This document shows, one piece after another, positions 44,032 to 53,889 of a stretch of 64,000 nt of DNA. Every line of letters begins with the position of its first letter. Position 1 is the stretch's first letter. Source of the DNA: Falcatimonas sp. MSJ-15 (lineage in GTDB: Bacteria; Bacillota; Clostridia; Lachnospirales; Lachnospiraceae); contig NZ_JAHLQC010000001.1 in NCBI RefSeq assembly GCF_018918265.1, forward strand, positions 1-64,000. The letters run 5' to 3'. The position numbers and the translations under genes were made by a program. The notes below the pieces were generated by a model. The model saw only the letters and a program-made list of their open reading frames with translations. It was not told the origin of the DNA and ran no database searches.

Positions 44032-45477
44032 ATGATATTAATAGATGTAAATAGGCAGGAATATGATAATGATACAAGGAATCTTATAAAGGCATTTTAT
44101 CCAAAAGAGGATATCAGTAATAAGAATGAAGAAGATTATCTTATGAAAGTAAAAGTTAATCAAGAAGGAAATGTCTGTAAAATAGATATTGAAGACGCAG
44201 AAGGTAAAGATATATATAATACTGCAATTACAATTACAACATCAGATAGAAAGATAATAAGAACAGATTTTAAATTAGCATTATATGATGGATTGTCAGA
44301 TATAACTGGAAAAACACTGCCATGGGGAACACTTACCGGAGTAAGACCGACAAAGATTCCACTTACAATGATAGAAGAAGGAAAAAAAGACGATGACATT
44401 ATAAAACATATGAAAGATGCTTATAAATGTAGTGATGAGAAGACAAAACTAAGCCTTGAAGTCGCAAAAAGAGAGCGTTCACTTCTAAATAGACTTGATT
44501 ATGAGAATGGATACAGCCTGTATATAGGAATTCCATTCTGTCCAACAACATGTCTATATTGTTCATTTACTTCATATCCACTTGGAATGTGGAAAAAAGA
44601 AGTTGATTCATATCTTGATGCAATGATAAAAGAACTTGAATTCGTGGCAGACAGATTTAGTGACAAAGTGCTTGATACAATATATGTCGGAGGTGGAACA
44701 CCAACAACACTTGATGAGTTTCAGTTAGACAGGCTGCTTGGTAAAGTTGAGGAATTATTTGATTTATCACATCTTAAAGAGATAACTGTTGAGGCTGGAA
44801 GACCTGACAGTATAACCAAAGAAAAGCTTGAAGTTATAAAAAAACATAATATTTCAAGGATCTCAATTAATCCGCAGACCATGAAACAGGAAACACTTAA
44901 TCTTATAGGAAGACATCATACAGTAGAACAGGTTATAAGTGCATATCACCTTGCAAGAGATACTGGATTTGATAATATTAATATGGATCTTATAGTTGGA
45001 CTTCCGGGAGAGAGAATCGATGATGTAAGAATGACTATGGAGAAGTTAAAAGAACTTGATCCTGATAGTATAACAGTACATTCACTTGCGATAAAAAGAG
45101 CATCAAGACTTAATATATTAAAAGAACAATATAAAGATTATGAGATTAATAATACAGATGAGATTATTAATCTTACAAGGGATTATGCTTATGGTATGGG
45201 AATGACACCTTACTATCTCTACAGACAAAAGAATATGGCTGGTAATTTTGAAAATGTTGGCTATGCAAAACCACATAAGGCTGGAATATATAACATACTT
45301 ATAATGGAAGAAAAACAGACTATAATAGCTGTTGGTGCAGGTGCATCAACTAAAGTCGTGTTCAAAGAAGAGAATAGAATAGAGAGAATAGAGAATGTAA
45401 AAGACGTGAGAAATTATATAGATAGAATAGATGAGATGATAGATAGAAAGAGAACGTTTTTTAGTGAGAAATATTAA
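44032..45477 (+). CDS. hemZ: Coproporphyrinogen dehydrogenase HemZ (radical SAM)
   Basis: This 481-residue radical SAM enzyme has the cluster motif C-x-x-x-C-x-x-C in FCPTTCLYCSF. The HemN/HemZ landmarks that follow are YVGGGTPTTL, EAGRPDSIT, RISINPQTM and NMDLIVGLPGE. YLYRQKNMAGNFENVGYA marks the C-terminal HemN-type domain. An N-terminal extension of ~160 residues with the GVRPT motif is typical of HemZ. It lies downstream of the metallo-hydrolase gene, as in other clostridia. The activity in heme synthesis is by family; some members act in other SAM reactions. Confidence 0.92.
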   Translation: MILIDVNRQEYDNDTRNLIKAFYPKEDISNKNEEDYLMKVKVNQEGNVCKIDIEDAEGKDIYNTAITITTSDRKIIRTDFKLALYDGLSDITGKTLPWGTLTGVRPTKIPLTMIEEGKKDDDIIKHMKDAYKCSDEKTKLSLEVAKRERSLLNRLDYENGYSLYIGIPFCPTTCLYCSFTSYPLGMWKKEVDSYLDAMIKELEFVADRFSDKVLDTIYVGGGTPTTLDEFQLDRLLGKVEELFDLSHLKEITVEAGRPDSITKEKLEVIKKHNISRISINPQTMKQETLNLIGRHHTVEQVISAYHLARDTGFDNINMDLIVGLPGERIDDVRMTMEKLKELDPDSITVHSLAIKRASRLNILKEQYKDYEINNTDEIINLTRDYAYGMGMTPYYLYRQKNMAGNFENVGYAKPHKAGIYNILIMEEKQTIIAVGAGASTKVVFKEENRIERIENVKDVRNYIDRIDEMIDRKRTFFSEKY

Positions 45478-45482
45478 ATTTC

Positions 45483-45511
45483 TTGACATCGTCTATTTCG
45501 AAAACTATAAT
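45483..45511 (+). promoter_or_regulatory. Consensus sigma-A promoter ahead of the HD-GYP gene
   Basis: TTGACA (45483-45488), a 17-base spacer and TATAAT (45506-45511), a perfect match at both hexamers. Confidence 0.93.
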
Positions 45512-45541
45512 AGAATAGTCTAAAGGTAAGGGGGCGTTTTT

Positions 45542-46129
45542 GTGGATTATTGGCATGAAACAGATTTGCCGGAAGCGCTTAATTATACATTTAAAGAGTG
45601 TCTTGATCATGGTATAGCAGTAAGTAATATGGCATTTTATATTGCGAAAGAGATGAAACTTGATGAAGATATGTGTTATGAACTTGCAATAGCCGGTCTT
45701 ATACATGATATAGGTAAGATACTATTATCAGCATACTTATATGGTGATGATACTGATATATTTAGAATTGAAGAGATTAAGTATGTAAGAATGCACTCAA
45801 AACTTAGTTATGATATACTTCAATACTATGATTTTTCATATTTTGTATTAGAGTCGGTTTTGTATCACCATGAGAATTATGATGGATCTGGTTATCCAGA
45901 GAATCTAAGAGGAGAAGATATTCCAATTGGAGCAAGGATATTAAGGGTTGCTGATGTTTTTTCAGCATTAGTATCAGATAGAACGTACAGGAGTGCTTTT
46001 GATGCTGATATTGCTGTTGAATTAATGATAGATGAAGTCAAGAATTTTGACATGGAAGTATTTTTAGCATTTCAGAGAGTTGTTCATGATATAGATATGG
46101 ATGAATTTTTGAATAATAAGATTTTTTAA
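45542..46129 (+). CDS. Standalone HD-GYP-type phosphodiesterase
   Basis: Nearly all of this 195-residue protein is an HD-GYP domain: HGIAVSN, LIHDIGK, MHSKLSY, HHENYDGSGYP, IPIGARILRVADVFSALVSDR. The GYP part is intact, which in well-studied members supports cyclic di-GMP hydrolysis. There is no sensor, receiver or membrane domain, so it may be regulated by protein contact. The GTG at 45542 follows AGGGGGCG. It is transcribed from a consensus promoter and reads into aspS. Confidence 0.9.
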   Translation: MDYWHETDLPEALNYTFKECLDHGIAVSNMAFYIAKEMKLDEDMCYELAIAGLIHDIGKILLSAYLYGDDTDIFRIEEIKYVRMHSKLSYDILQYYDFSYFVLESVLYHHENYDGSGYPENLRGEDIPIGARILRVADVFSALVSDRTYRSAFDADIAVELMIDEVKNFDMEVFLAFQRVVHDIDMDEFLNNKIF

Positions 46130-46151
46130 AATGAAACAGGAGGAAACAATC

Positions 46152-47963
46152 ATGGCTGAAGCAATGAGAGGTTTAAAGAGAACTCACAGATGTACAGAAG
46201 TCTCTAATAAGAATATTGGCGAGACAGTTACAGTTATGGGATGGGTTCAGAAAAAAAGAAATTTAGGAAGTTTGGTATTTGCAGATTTAAGAGATCGTTC
46301 AGGTCTTTTACAGATAGTATTTGATACAAATGATATAGGTGAAGAAGGATTTGAAAAAGCCGGTACATTAAGAAGTGAGTTTGTTATTGCTGTAGTTGGT
46401 AAAGTAGAAGCTCGTTCAGGTGCAGTTAATGATAATCTTGCAACAGGTGATATTGAGATTAGAGCAACAGAACTTCGTATACTTTCAGAAGCAGAAGTTC
46501 CACCTTTCCATATCGAAGAGAATTCACAGACTAAAGAGGATCTTAGACTTAAATATAGATATCTTGATCTTAGACGTCCTGATCTTCAGAGAAACTTAAT
46601 GGTAAGAAGTAAAGTTGCAACACTTGCAAGAGCATTTATGGCTAATGAAGGATTTCTTGAGATAGAGACACCAATGTTAACAAAGAGTACACCGGAAGGA
46701 GCAAGAGATTATCTTGTACCAAGCCGTGTACATCCAGGTACATTCTATGCACTTCCACAGTCACCACAGTTATTTAAACAGTTACTTATGTGCTCAGGAT
46801 ATGATAGATATTTTCAGATAGCAAGATGTTTTAGAGATGAAGATTTAAGAGCTGACAGACAGCCGGAATTCACACAGATGGATATGGAATTATCATTCGT
46901 TGATGTTGATGATGTAATTGATGTTAATGAGAGATTGTTAGCACACTTATTCAAAGAAGTACTTGATGTTGATGTAAAACTTCCTATTCAGAGAATGACA
47001 TGGCAGGAAGCTATGGACAGATTTGGTTCAGATAAGCCTGACCTTAGATTTGGAATGGAATTAAAAGATATATCAGAAGTTGTTAAAAACTGTGGTTTTT
47101 CAGTATTTACAAGTGCGCTTGAAAATGGTGGTTCAGTAAGAGGTATTAATGCTAATGGACAGGGACATATGCCTCGTAAGAAGATTGATGCATTAGTTGA
47201 TTTTGCAAAAGGATATGGAGCAAAAGGACTTGCATATATAGCAATTAATGAAGATGGTACATACAAATCATCATTTGCAAAATTCATGACAGATGAAGAG
47301 ATGAATGCTATTGTAGATAAGATGGAAGGTAAGCCAGGTGATTTACTTCTTTTTGCAGCAGATAAGAATAAGATTGTATATGAAGTATTAGGTGCATTAA
47401 GACTTGAGATTGCTAATAATCTTGGAATACTTGATAAGAATGAATATAGATTTGTATGGATTACTGAGTTCCCATTACTTGAATGGTCAGATGAACAGAA
47501 CAGATATGTTGCAATGCATCATCCATTTACAATGCCAATGGATGAAGATCTTGATAAGCTTGATACAGATCCAGGTGCAGTAAGAGCAAAAGCATACGAT
47601 ATTGTACTTAATGGTACTGAAATCGGTGGTGGTAGTGTAAGAATCTATCAGAATGAAGTTCAGGAGAAGATGTTTGAAGTATTAGGATTCACAAAAGAAG
47701 CTGCTTATGACAGATTTGGTTTCTTACTTAATGCATTCAAATATGGAGTACCACCACATGCAGGACTTGCATATGGTCTTGATAGACTTGTAATGCTTAT
47801 GGTAAAAGCTGACAGTATTAGAGAGGTTATAGCATTCCCTAAGGTTAAAGATGCATCATGTCTTATGACTAATGCTCCTGATGTAGTTGATGATAAACAG
47901 CTAGAAGAGTTATACCTTAATGTTGTACCTGTAGAGAATGAGGAAGCAGGTAAAGAAGAATAA
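46152..47963 (+). CDS. aspS: Aspartyl-tRNA synthetase
   Basis: This is a class II synthetase of 603 residues, bacterial type. An N-terminal OB-fold anticodon domain opens with VTVMGWVQKKRNLGSLVFADLRDRSG. The catalytic core has motif 1 (PMLTKSTPEGARDYLVPS), motif 2 (RCFRDEDLRADRQPEFTQMD) and motif 3 (HAGLAYGLDRLVMLM). The bacterial GAD insertion lies between motifs 2 and 3. The ATG at 46152 follows AGGAGG; an earlier ATG at 46131 lies before that site. It sits 22 bases after the HD-GYP gene. No hisS is adjacent, unlike the usual hisS-aspS pair. Confidence 0.97.
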   Translation: MAEAMRGLKRTHRCTEVSNKNIGETVTVMGWVQKKRNLGSLVFADLRDRSGLLQIVFDTNDIGEEGFEKAGTLRSEFVIAVVGKVEARSGAVNDNLATGDIEIRATELRILSEAEVPPFHIEENSQTKEDLRLKYRYLDLRRPDLQRNLMVRSKVATLARAFMANEGFLEIETPMLTKSTPEGARDYLVPSRVHPGTFYALPQSPQLFKQLLMCSGYDRYFQIARCFRDEDLRADRQPEFTQMDMELSFVDVDDVIDVNERLLAHLFKEVLDVDVKLPIQRMTWQEAMDRFGSDKPDLRFGMELKDISEVVKNCGFSVFTSALENGGSVRGINANGQGHMPRKKIDALVDFAKGYGAKGLAYIAINEDGTYKSSFAKFMTDEEMNAIVDKMEGKPGDLLLFAADKNKIVYEVLGALRLEIANNLGILDKNEYRFVWITEFPLLEWSDEQNRYVAMHHPFTMPMDEDLDKLDTDPGAVRAKAYDIVLNGTEIGGGSVRIYQNEVQEKMFEVLGFTKEAAYDRFGFLLNAFKYGVPPHAGLAYGLDRLVMLMVKADSIREVIAFPKVKDASCLMTNAPDVVDDKQLEELYLNVVPVENEEAGKEE

Positions 47964-48094
47964 TACTGACATTACTTTATTTTTAAGCAAAAGTAGCAAA
48001 GTTTTATTTTGATATATAGTTTGGTTAATATATAACTTAATAAGTTCGCAAAATGTGTTTTACATAATTTGTGAAAGATGATGATAATAATAAG

Positions 48095-48163
48095 AACAGC
48101 AGTAATATCTTTTTCGTAATGAGAATAATTAATATCAGAATAAAGGTCATTACTGCTGTTTTA
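48095..48163 (+). terminator. Terminator after aspS
   Basis: AACAGCAGTAAT (48095-48106) pairs perfectly with ATTACTGCTGTT (48149-48160) across a 42-base AT-rich loop, followed by TTAT. Confidence 0.75.
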
Positions 48164-48185
48164 TAAGCTAGAGCGTAAAAACTCA

Positions 48186-48208
48186 TTACCTTTAGGGATG
48201 GGTAGTTC
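48186..48208 (+). ncRNA. Recurrent stem-loop, motif copy B
   Basis: TTACC (48186-48190) pairs with GGTAG (48201-48205) around loop TTTAGGGATG. A longer outer stem TTACCTTT / AAAGGTAA (48214-48221) is an alternative fold. It shares the loop and the 3' arm GGGTAGTT with the copy at 57218. Confidence 0.4.
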
Positions 48209-48345
48209 ACGTAAAAGGTAAAAAGATTATATATACTAAAATCTTAAATTTAAAATTGTTTAATGGACGATGAGGATAATATAAGAACATAGTATATACA
48301 GTCTCTATATATACATATACAATTAAGAGGAGGAATATAAATAAG

Positions 48346-49818
48346 ATGAGATGTCCGAAATGTGGAAATGAGAGTGATGGAAAGTTTTGCGGAATATGTG
48401 GAGCAAAACTTGAAGACAACACAGTTCAGAGTAATAATAATGAGGTATATGAATTCAATTTTAATGCTAATCAGCCACAGGTTGACACTAATCAAGGAGC
48501 AGAACAACAGCCACAGTTTAATGTCAATCAGAGAGCAGAACAACAGTCACAGTTTAATGTTAATCAGCCACAGCAGGTAGAACAACAAGCACAGTTTAAT
48601 GCTAATCAAGGAGCAGAACAACAGCCACAGTTTGATAGTAATAACATTGCCTTTACAAGTGGGGAGCATTTTGAAGGCAAAGGCTTTAATATCAATGAGA
48701 AGATTAACAAGATAAATCAGAGTACAACACAACTTAATAGTGAAGATATTAAGTTCACAAGTGGAGATTTTATAAATCAGAATAACAATGTGAATAATGG
48801 AGCACCAGTATTTGGAAATCAGAATAACAATGTAAATAATGGAGCACCAGTATTTGGAAGCCAGAATAACAATGTAAATAATGGAGCACCAGTATTTGGA
48901 AATCAGAATAGCAATGTAAATAATGGGGCACCAATGTTTGGAAACCAGAATAACAATGTGAATAATGGAGCACCGGTATTTGGAGGCCAGAATAATTATA
49001 ATAACAATGCTAACGTACAAAGCAACAATGTAACTCCTAATAGCATTACTAAGAGAATTAACAAAGATAATCTGAAAAAACCGGCATTTTTACTTGGAAC
49101 AATAGGAAGTATCGTATTGATTATATCAGTATTCTTAACTTATGTAAGTATATCAGTGCCAATGTTTGGAGGTACTGAAGGTGTAAAACTTATTGATTGT
49201 GAAGATGGTAAGTTTTTCCTTATTCTTGCGATTGTATCATTAGTATTCTCTATATTATATTTTGGAATTCCAACACTTGTTACAGCAGGAATTGAGTTTA
49301 TACTAGGAATATATGAGGTTGCTAATTCGTCAAAACTTCTTGGAGCTGGTGATTATCTTAGCGATTATATTGATGTAAAATTTGGTCCTGGTGCAATATT
49401 ACTTATAATTGGTTCAATTGCAGTACTTGTAGGCGGTATCATGATGTATCGTGAGACTAAGCGAAAATTTGCATTCAATATTAATAATATTGGACAGCAG
49501 TTTGCAGATACTATGCAAGATCGAGCTAATAACCTTGGTAATGATTATACAAATAGCTTTGGTAATACATCTCAAAATGGTAATGTTCAGAACAATAATA
49601 TGCAAAGAAACACTATGAATATACCAAATGGTAATGTAGCAAATAGCAATATGAATATACCAAATGGTAGTATGCCAAATAATAATATTAATATACCAAA
49701 TAGCAATATTAATATGCCAAACAACAATGTAAATATGTCTATACCAAATGGCGGATTTGATGTAAATCATTCAGTAAATCTTAATAAAGATAATGATAGT
49801 CAGATTCCACCACAATAG
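48346..49818 (+). CDS. Zinc-ribbon membrane protein with Asn-rich repeats
   Basis: The N-terminus is a zinc ribbon (MRCPKCGN, then FCGICGAKLE, two CxxC pairs). Residues ~38-100 carry repeats rich in Gln and Asn (NANQ, AEQQPQFN). Residues 144-213 are five near-identical 14-residue units of NQNNNVNNGAPVFG. About four membrane helices lie at ~237-258, 285-325 and 350-370. The C-terminal ~90 residues are another Asn/Pro/Gly-rich repeat tail (NIPNGN, NINMPNN). Function unknown. Repeats and ribbon suggest a protein-binding scaffold at the membrane. Confidence 0.85.
   Translation: MRCPKCGNESDGKFCGICGAKLEDNTVQSNNNEVYEFNFNANQPQVDTNQGAEQQPQFNVNQRAEQQSQFNVNQPQQVEQQAQFNANQGAEQQPQFDSNNIAFTSGEHFEGKGFNINEKINKINQSTTQLNSEDIKFTSGDFINQNNNVNNGAPVFGNQNNNVNNGAPVFGSQNNNVNNGAPVFGNQNSNVNNGAPMFGNQNNNVNNGAPVFGGQNNYNNNANVQSNNVTPNSITKRINKDNLKKPAFLLGTIGSIVLIISVFLTYVSISVPMFGGTEGVKLIDCEDGKFFLILAIVSLVFSILYFGIPTLVTAGIEFILGIYEVANSSKLLGAGDYLSDYIDVKFGPGAILLIIGSIAVLVGGIMMYRETKRKFAFNINNIGQQFADTMQDRANNLGNDYTNSFGNTSQNGNVQNNNMQRNTMNIPNGNVANSNMNIPNGSMPNNNINIPNSNINMPNNNVNMSIPNGGFDVNHSVNLNKDNDSQIPPQ
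48775..48984 (+). repeat. Five 42-bp coding repeats
   Basis: Five head-to-tail 42-bp units encode NQNNNVNNGAPVFG variants, differing at only a few bases (Ser for Asn at unit starts 3 and within 4, Met for Val in 4). High identity indicates recent expansion or ongoing exchange. Confidence 0.9.
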
Positions 49819-49881
49819 AATATTATAAAAAGTGAAAAATTAAATTCATAGAATATAAGTGGCGAAACAAAATAAGTGAAT

Positions 49882-49923
49882 AAGCAGTAGTATACTTTTT
49901 TAAGTAGTACTACTGCTTTTTAA
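49882..49923. terminator. Terminator between zinc-ribbon gene and DUF1294 gene
   Basis: AAGCAGTAGTA (49882-49892) pairs perfectly with TACTACTGCTT (49908-49918) with TTTT after it. It lies between convergent genes. Confidence 0.88.
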
Positions 49924-49933
49924 CAATGATAAT

Positions 49934-50209
49934 TTAAAAGAATTTTGAAAGTTTGGCAATATAACCTGCAATACCAATATGTATAATTATAATGGATGGC
50001 ATACCATATATGAAAACAATGTGTTTTGTCTTATGTCTGAATATAATCATACCTGCATAAGAACCAATGCCACCACCAATTATAGCAATAAGAAAAAGAG
50101 TCTTTTCAGGAATTCTCCATCTGTGATGTATTGCCTTATATTTGTCAATTCCCATGGCAGCGAATCCGGCAATATTAATAATTACAAGGTATATAATTAG
50201 TAAATCCAT
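49934..50209 (-). CDS. DUF1294 family membrane protein
   Basis: This is a 91-residue protein with two to three membrane helices. The family landmarks AAMGIDKYKA, WRIPEKTLFLIAIIGGGIGSYAGM and FRHKTKH are all present. DUF1294 proteins are small integral membrane proteins of unknown function, found fused to cold-shock domains in other bacteria. The ATG at 50209 is preferred; a TTG at 50227 lacks a ribosome binding site. Confidence 0.88.
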   Translation of the reverse strand: MDLLIIYLVIINIAGFAAMGIDKYKAIHHRWRIPEKTLFLIAIIGGGIGSYAGMIIFRHKTKHIVFIYGMPSIIIIHIGIAGYIAKLSKFF

Positions 50210-50383
50210 GATATTGTATATCTCCAATCGTATTATTTTGACGCAGATATTCTATAAATATCAATTCTGCATCTAAAAATAATAAAGCAAATATAGAATA
50301 AAAGTCAAGAATATAATGAAAAATCCATAAAAAACAAAAAAAAACAAAAAAAATCATTTGCCTATTTAAATTTGTAAAGTATG

Positions 50384-50392
50384 TGTTATAAT
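50384..50392 (+). promoter_or_regulatory. Extended -10 promoter of glyA
   Basis: TG-T-TATAAT (50384-50392) with no clear -35 at the right distance. Confidence 0.6.
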
Positions 50393-50429
50393 TGAGAAAA
50401 AGCAATTGAGAAAATGGAGGGAAACAAAT

Positions 50430-51671
50430 ATGTATTCATTCGATGAAATTAAAAATTATGATCCAGAAATAGCAGATGCTATGAGTAAAGAATTAAACAG
50501 ACAGAGAGAGAACATTGAGTTAATAGCATCAGAGAACATTGTAAGTAAAGCTGTAATGGCAGCAATGGGAAGTTACCTGACTAACAAGTATGCTGAAGGA
50601 TATCCAGGAAAGAGATATTATGGTGGTTGTGAATATGTTGATATAGTAGAGAATCTTGCAATTGAGAGAGCAAAAAAACTATTTGGATGTGAATATGCCA
50701 ATGTTCAGCCACATTCAGGAGCACAGGCTAACATGGCAGTATGGTTTGCAATGGTAAAGCCAGGTGATACAGTAATGGGTATGAACCTTGCACATGGTGG
50801 ACATCTTACACACGGAAGCCCAGTTAACTTCTCAGGTACATATTTTAATATTGTTCCTTATGGAGTTAATGATGAAGGATATATCGATTATGATGAAGTA
50901 TTAAGAATAGCCAAAGAATGCAGACCAAAACTTATTGTTGCAGGTGCAAGTGCATACGCAAGAGAGATTGATTTCAAACGTTTTAGAGAGATAGCAGACG
51001 AAGTTGGTGCATATCTTATGGTAGATATGGCACATATAGCAGGTCTTGTAGCAGCAGGACTTCATATGAGTCCAATTCCATATGCACATGTTACAACAAC
51101 TACAACACATAAGACATTAAGAGGACCAAGAGGTGGTATGATTCTTTGTTCAGAAGAAAATGCTAAAAAATTCAACTTCAACAAAGCTATTTTCCCAGGA
51201 ATTCAGGGTGGACCTTTAATGCATGTTATAGCAGGTAAGGCAATATGTTTTAAAGAAGCATTAGATGACAGTTTTAAAGTATACCAGAAGAATGTTATTG
51301 ACAATGCACAGGCACTTGCAAAAGGACTTTTAAATAGAGGATTTAAACTTGTATCTGGTGGTACAGATAATCATCTTATGTTAGTTGATCTTACAAGTGT
51401 TAATGTAACAGGTAAGGAATGTGAAAAACTTCTTGATTCAGTTCATATCACATGTAATAAGAATACAATACCTAATGATCCAGCATCACCATTTGTAACA
51501 AGTGGTATAAGACTTGGAACTCCAGCAGTAACAACAAGAGGATTTAATACAGAAGATATGGATGTTGTTGCAGAGGCAATATCACTTGCAGTTAAGAATC
51601 CGGAAGCTAATGCAGAAGAAGCAAAGAGACTTGTAAAGAGTTTAACAGATAAGTATCCATTATATGAATAG
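50430..51671 (+). CDS. glyA: Serine hydroxymethyltransferase
   Basis: This PLP enzyme interconverts serine and glycine and loads one-carbon units onto tetrahydrofolate. The 413 residues show [14 protein letters not shown], the PLP-pocket [14 protein letters not shown], and [15 protein letters not shown]. The lysine that binds PLP sits in [15 protein letters not shown]. The ATG at 50430 follows GGAGGG at 8 bases; the open frame back to 50406 is an artefact. It stands alone, ahead of a terminator. Confidence 0.97.
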   Translation: MYSFDEIKNYDPEIADAMSKELNRQRENIELIASENIVSKAVMAAMGSYLTNKYAEGYPGKRYYGGCEYVDIVENLAIERAKKLFGCEYANVQPHSGAQANMAVWFAMVKPGDTVMGMNLAHGGHLTHGSPVNFSGTYFNIVPYGVNDEGYIDYDEVLRIAKECRPKLIVAGASAYAREIDFKRFREIADEVGAYLMVDMAHIAGLVAAGLHMSPIPYAHVTTTTTHKTLRGPRGGMILCSEENAKKFNFNKAIFPGIQGGPLMHVIAGKAICFKEALDDSFKVYQKNVIDNAQALAKGLLNRGFKLVSGGTDNHLMLVDLTSVNVTGKECEKLLDSVHITCNKNTIPNDPASPFVTSGIRLGTPAVTTRGFNTEDMDVVAEAISLAVKNPEANAEEAKRLVKSLTDKYPLYE

Positions 51672-51757
51672 AATATAGCAGGATGCTAATTATGTTCTAG
51701 GATAAAGATTAAGTAAATTTAAGAAAATATATAAGTTTTTCAACGAAGAAAAGTAAA

Positions 51758-51797
51758 AAGTGCAGGTTTTTAATAATAGAAAGCCTGTGCTTTTTTT
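51758..51797 (+). terminator. Terminator after glyA
   Basis: AAGTGCAGG (51758-51766) pairs with CCTGTGCTT (51784-51792) including two G-T pairs, followed by TTTTT. Confidence 0.88.
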
Positions 51798-51950
51798 AGT
51801 TATGTTAGTAGAAAAGGATATGAAAATTCAAAACTTACAAAAAAAGTAAAAAATTGTAAGAAAAAAGTAAGAAATCTTAATAAAACCTAAAAGTCTTTTG
51901 AAAAGTTGTATGATAATATGGTATTAATAAAAAATATGCGGAGGTCGTCT

Positions 51951-53192
51951 ATGAGAAAAAAAATTATTATTACAGTTGCAGCAGTTGTAGCTGTGGCAGT
52001 AGTTGGAACAGGAATATGGTTTGCAGTACAAAAAAGTGCAGGTGGTTCGGACAATGGTGAAAAAGCTTATGTAGAATCAGTTGCAGATATAACAGGTTCA
52101 GTTGGGGAAGAAGGAATTGCGAATAACTTTTCTGGTGTTGTAGAGCCACAAAAGACAGAGAATATAAAAGTAGATTCAACAAAAAAAGTAAAAGAAATAC
52201 TTGTATCTGTAGGGGATTCAGTTGATATAAATACACCCTTGTTTTCATATGATACAGAAGATATAGCACTTAATATATCACAGGCTAATCTTGAACTTGA
52301 GAGAATTAACAATAATATAAGTTCATATACATCACAGATTGCACAACTTGAAAAGGATAAACAGACAGCTCCAGAAAGTGAAAAGCTGTCATATACAACT
52401 CAGATTCAGGCAGCACAGATAGATCAGAAAAAAGAAGAATACAATAAAACAGTTAAAGAATTAGAAATACAAAAACTTAATGATTCATTAAATAATACAG
52501 CTGTATTGAGTACAATGTCTGGAATTATAAAGTCAATTAATCAAAATGGTGGAGTAGATAATCAGACAGGAGAAGAACTTCCATTTATGACAATTCTGGC
52601 AACAGGAGATTTTCGTGTAAAAGGAACTATTAATGAACAGAATGTATATGAGATTAATACAGGTGATAAAGTTATAGTTCAGTCAAGAGCAGATGCAACT
52701 AAGACATGGACTGGAACAATAGAATCAATAGATAAAGAGAATCCGGTATCCTCTAATGATAATATGTATGGTTCTGATGATTCATCAGTGAAGTCAACTA
52801 AATACAACTTCTATGTAACACTTGATGGAGCAGATGGACTTATGTTAGGACAACATGTATATGTAAGAGAAGATCTTGCAGGACAGGGAATTACAGCAAA
52901 GACAGGTATATGGATATATGATTGGTATGTAGTAAAAGAAAGTGAAGATAATGCTTATGTATGGGCAGAAACTTCAAAAGGAACACTTGAGAAGAGAAAA
53001 GTAACACTTGGCGATTATGATGAGACAATGGGACAGTATGAGATAAAAGACGGATTGTCAACAGATGATTACATAGCATTTCCAGAAGATTGGTTTGAAG
53101 AGGGAACAAAGACTAAGAAGATGGAAGACGATGCCGGAAACAATGATATGTCTTTAAAACCGGAGGTGAATGTATATGATATTAGAGCTTAG
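51951..53192 (+). CDS. HlyD/MacA-like membrane fusion protein (adaptor 1)
   Basis: This 413-residue adaptor of an efflux system has an N-terminal membrane anchor (about 4-23) and a split lipoyl-like domain (VKEILVSVGDSVDINTPLF, then AVLSTMSGIIKSIN). A helical hairpin lies between (~100-185), and a beta-barrel follows (~205-310). The start at 51951 has GGAGG at 6 bases; the frame is open 45 bases further but has no ribosome binding site. It is the first of a four-gene set, adaptor-ATPase-adaptor-permease, and ends 17 bases inside the ATPase gene. Confidence 0.88.
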   Translation: MRKKIIITVAAVVAVAVVGTGIWFAVQKSAGGSDNGEKAYVESVADITGSVGEEGIANNFSGVVEPQKTENIKVDSTKKVKEILVSVGDSVDINTPLFSYDTEDIALNISQANLELERINNNISSYTSQIAQLEKDKQTAPESEKLSYTTQIQAAQIDQKKEEYNKTVKELEIQKLNDSLNNTAVLSTMSGIIKSINQNGGVDNQTGEELPFMTILATGDFRVKGTINEQNVYEINTGDKVIVQSRADATKTWTGTIESIDKENPVSSNDNMYGSDDSSVKSTKYNFYVTLDGADGLMLGQHVYVREDLAGQGITAKTGIWIYDWYVVKESEDNAYVWAETSKGTLEKRKVTLGDYDETMGQYEIKDGLSTDDYIAFPEDWFEEGTKTKKMEDDAGNNDMSLKPEVNVYDIRA

Positions 53193-53889
53193 GAACATAT
53201 ATAAAAATTATCAGCAGGGCAAGATGGAAGTTCCAGTTCTAAAAGACATATCACTTCAGGTAGAGGAAGGCGAATATGTAGCGATAATGGGACCTTCAGG
53301 TTCAGGTAAGACAACACTTATGAATATAATAGGATGTCTTGACAAACCGTCAAGTGGAATATACAAGTTAGCAGGAGAGAATATCCTTGATTATAAAGAT
53401 AAACAGATGTCAGAAGTAAGACTTAATAGCATAGGATTTGTATTCCAAAGTTTTAATCTTATGCAGAGACAGTCAGCAGTAGAGAATGTTGCACTTCCGT
53501 TATTATATGCAGGTGTACCAAAAAAAGAAAGAAGACGTATTGCCACAGCTGCTCTTGAGAGAGTTGGACTTGGAGAAAGAATAGATTTTAAACCGACACA
53601 GATGTCTGGTGGACAGAATCAGAGAGTTGCTATAGCAAGAGCAATAGTTAATAATCCTAAAATAATACTTGCAGATGAGCCGACAGGTGCACTTGATTCT
53701 AAATCCGGCGAACAGGTAATGGAACTCTTTCATAAACTTAACGAAGAGGGAGCAACAATTGTTATGATAACACATGAAAGAGATATAGCGGAACATGCAG
53801 GCAGAATTCTTCACATTAAAGATGGTGAATTATATGATGAAGATGAGAAGGGCAATAAGATAATTCACAGGGAAGAGGTGGATGCGTAA
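53176..53889 (+). CDS. ABC transporter ATPase, MacB/YknY type
   Basis: This 237-residue ATPase has Walker A GPSGSGKTT, a Q-loop FVFQSFNLM, the signature MSGGQNQRVAIARAI, Walker B IILADEPTGALDS and the switch His in MITHERD. It overlaps adaptor 1 and ends in TAATG with the next gene, so translation is coupled. The ATG at 53176 has GGAGG 9 bases upstream; the one at 53170 is too close. It powers the permease at 55797. Confidence 0.96.
   Translation: MILELRNIYKNYQQGKMEVPVLKDISLQVEEGEYVAIMGPSGSGKTTLMNIIGCLDKPSSGIYKLAGENILDYKDKQMSEVRLNSIGFVFQSFNLMQRQSAVENVALPLLYAGVPKKERRRIATAALERVGLGERIDFKPTQMSGGQNQRVAIARAIVNNPKIILADEPTGALDSKSGEQVMELFHKLNEEGATIVMITHERDIAEHAGRILHIKDGELYDEDEKGNKIIHREEVDA

Larger units (their letters stand above)
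47964..48345. other. Gap with terminator and motif copy B
   Basis: A hairpin terminator for aspS (48095-48163) and the recurrent stem-loop at 48186-48208 are the only structures seen. No gene of credible length lies here. The ribosome binding site of the next gene (AGGAGGA, near 48329) ends the gap. Confidence 0.7.
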
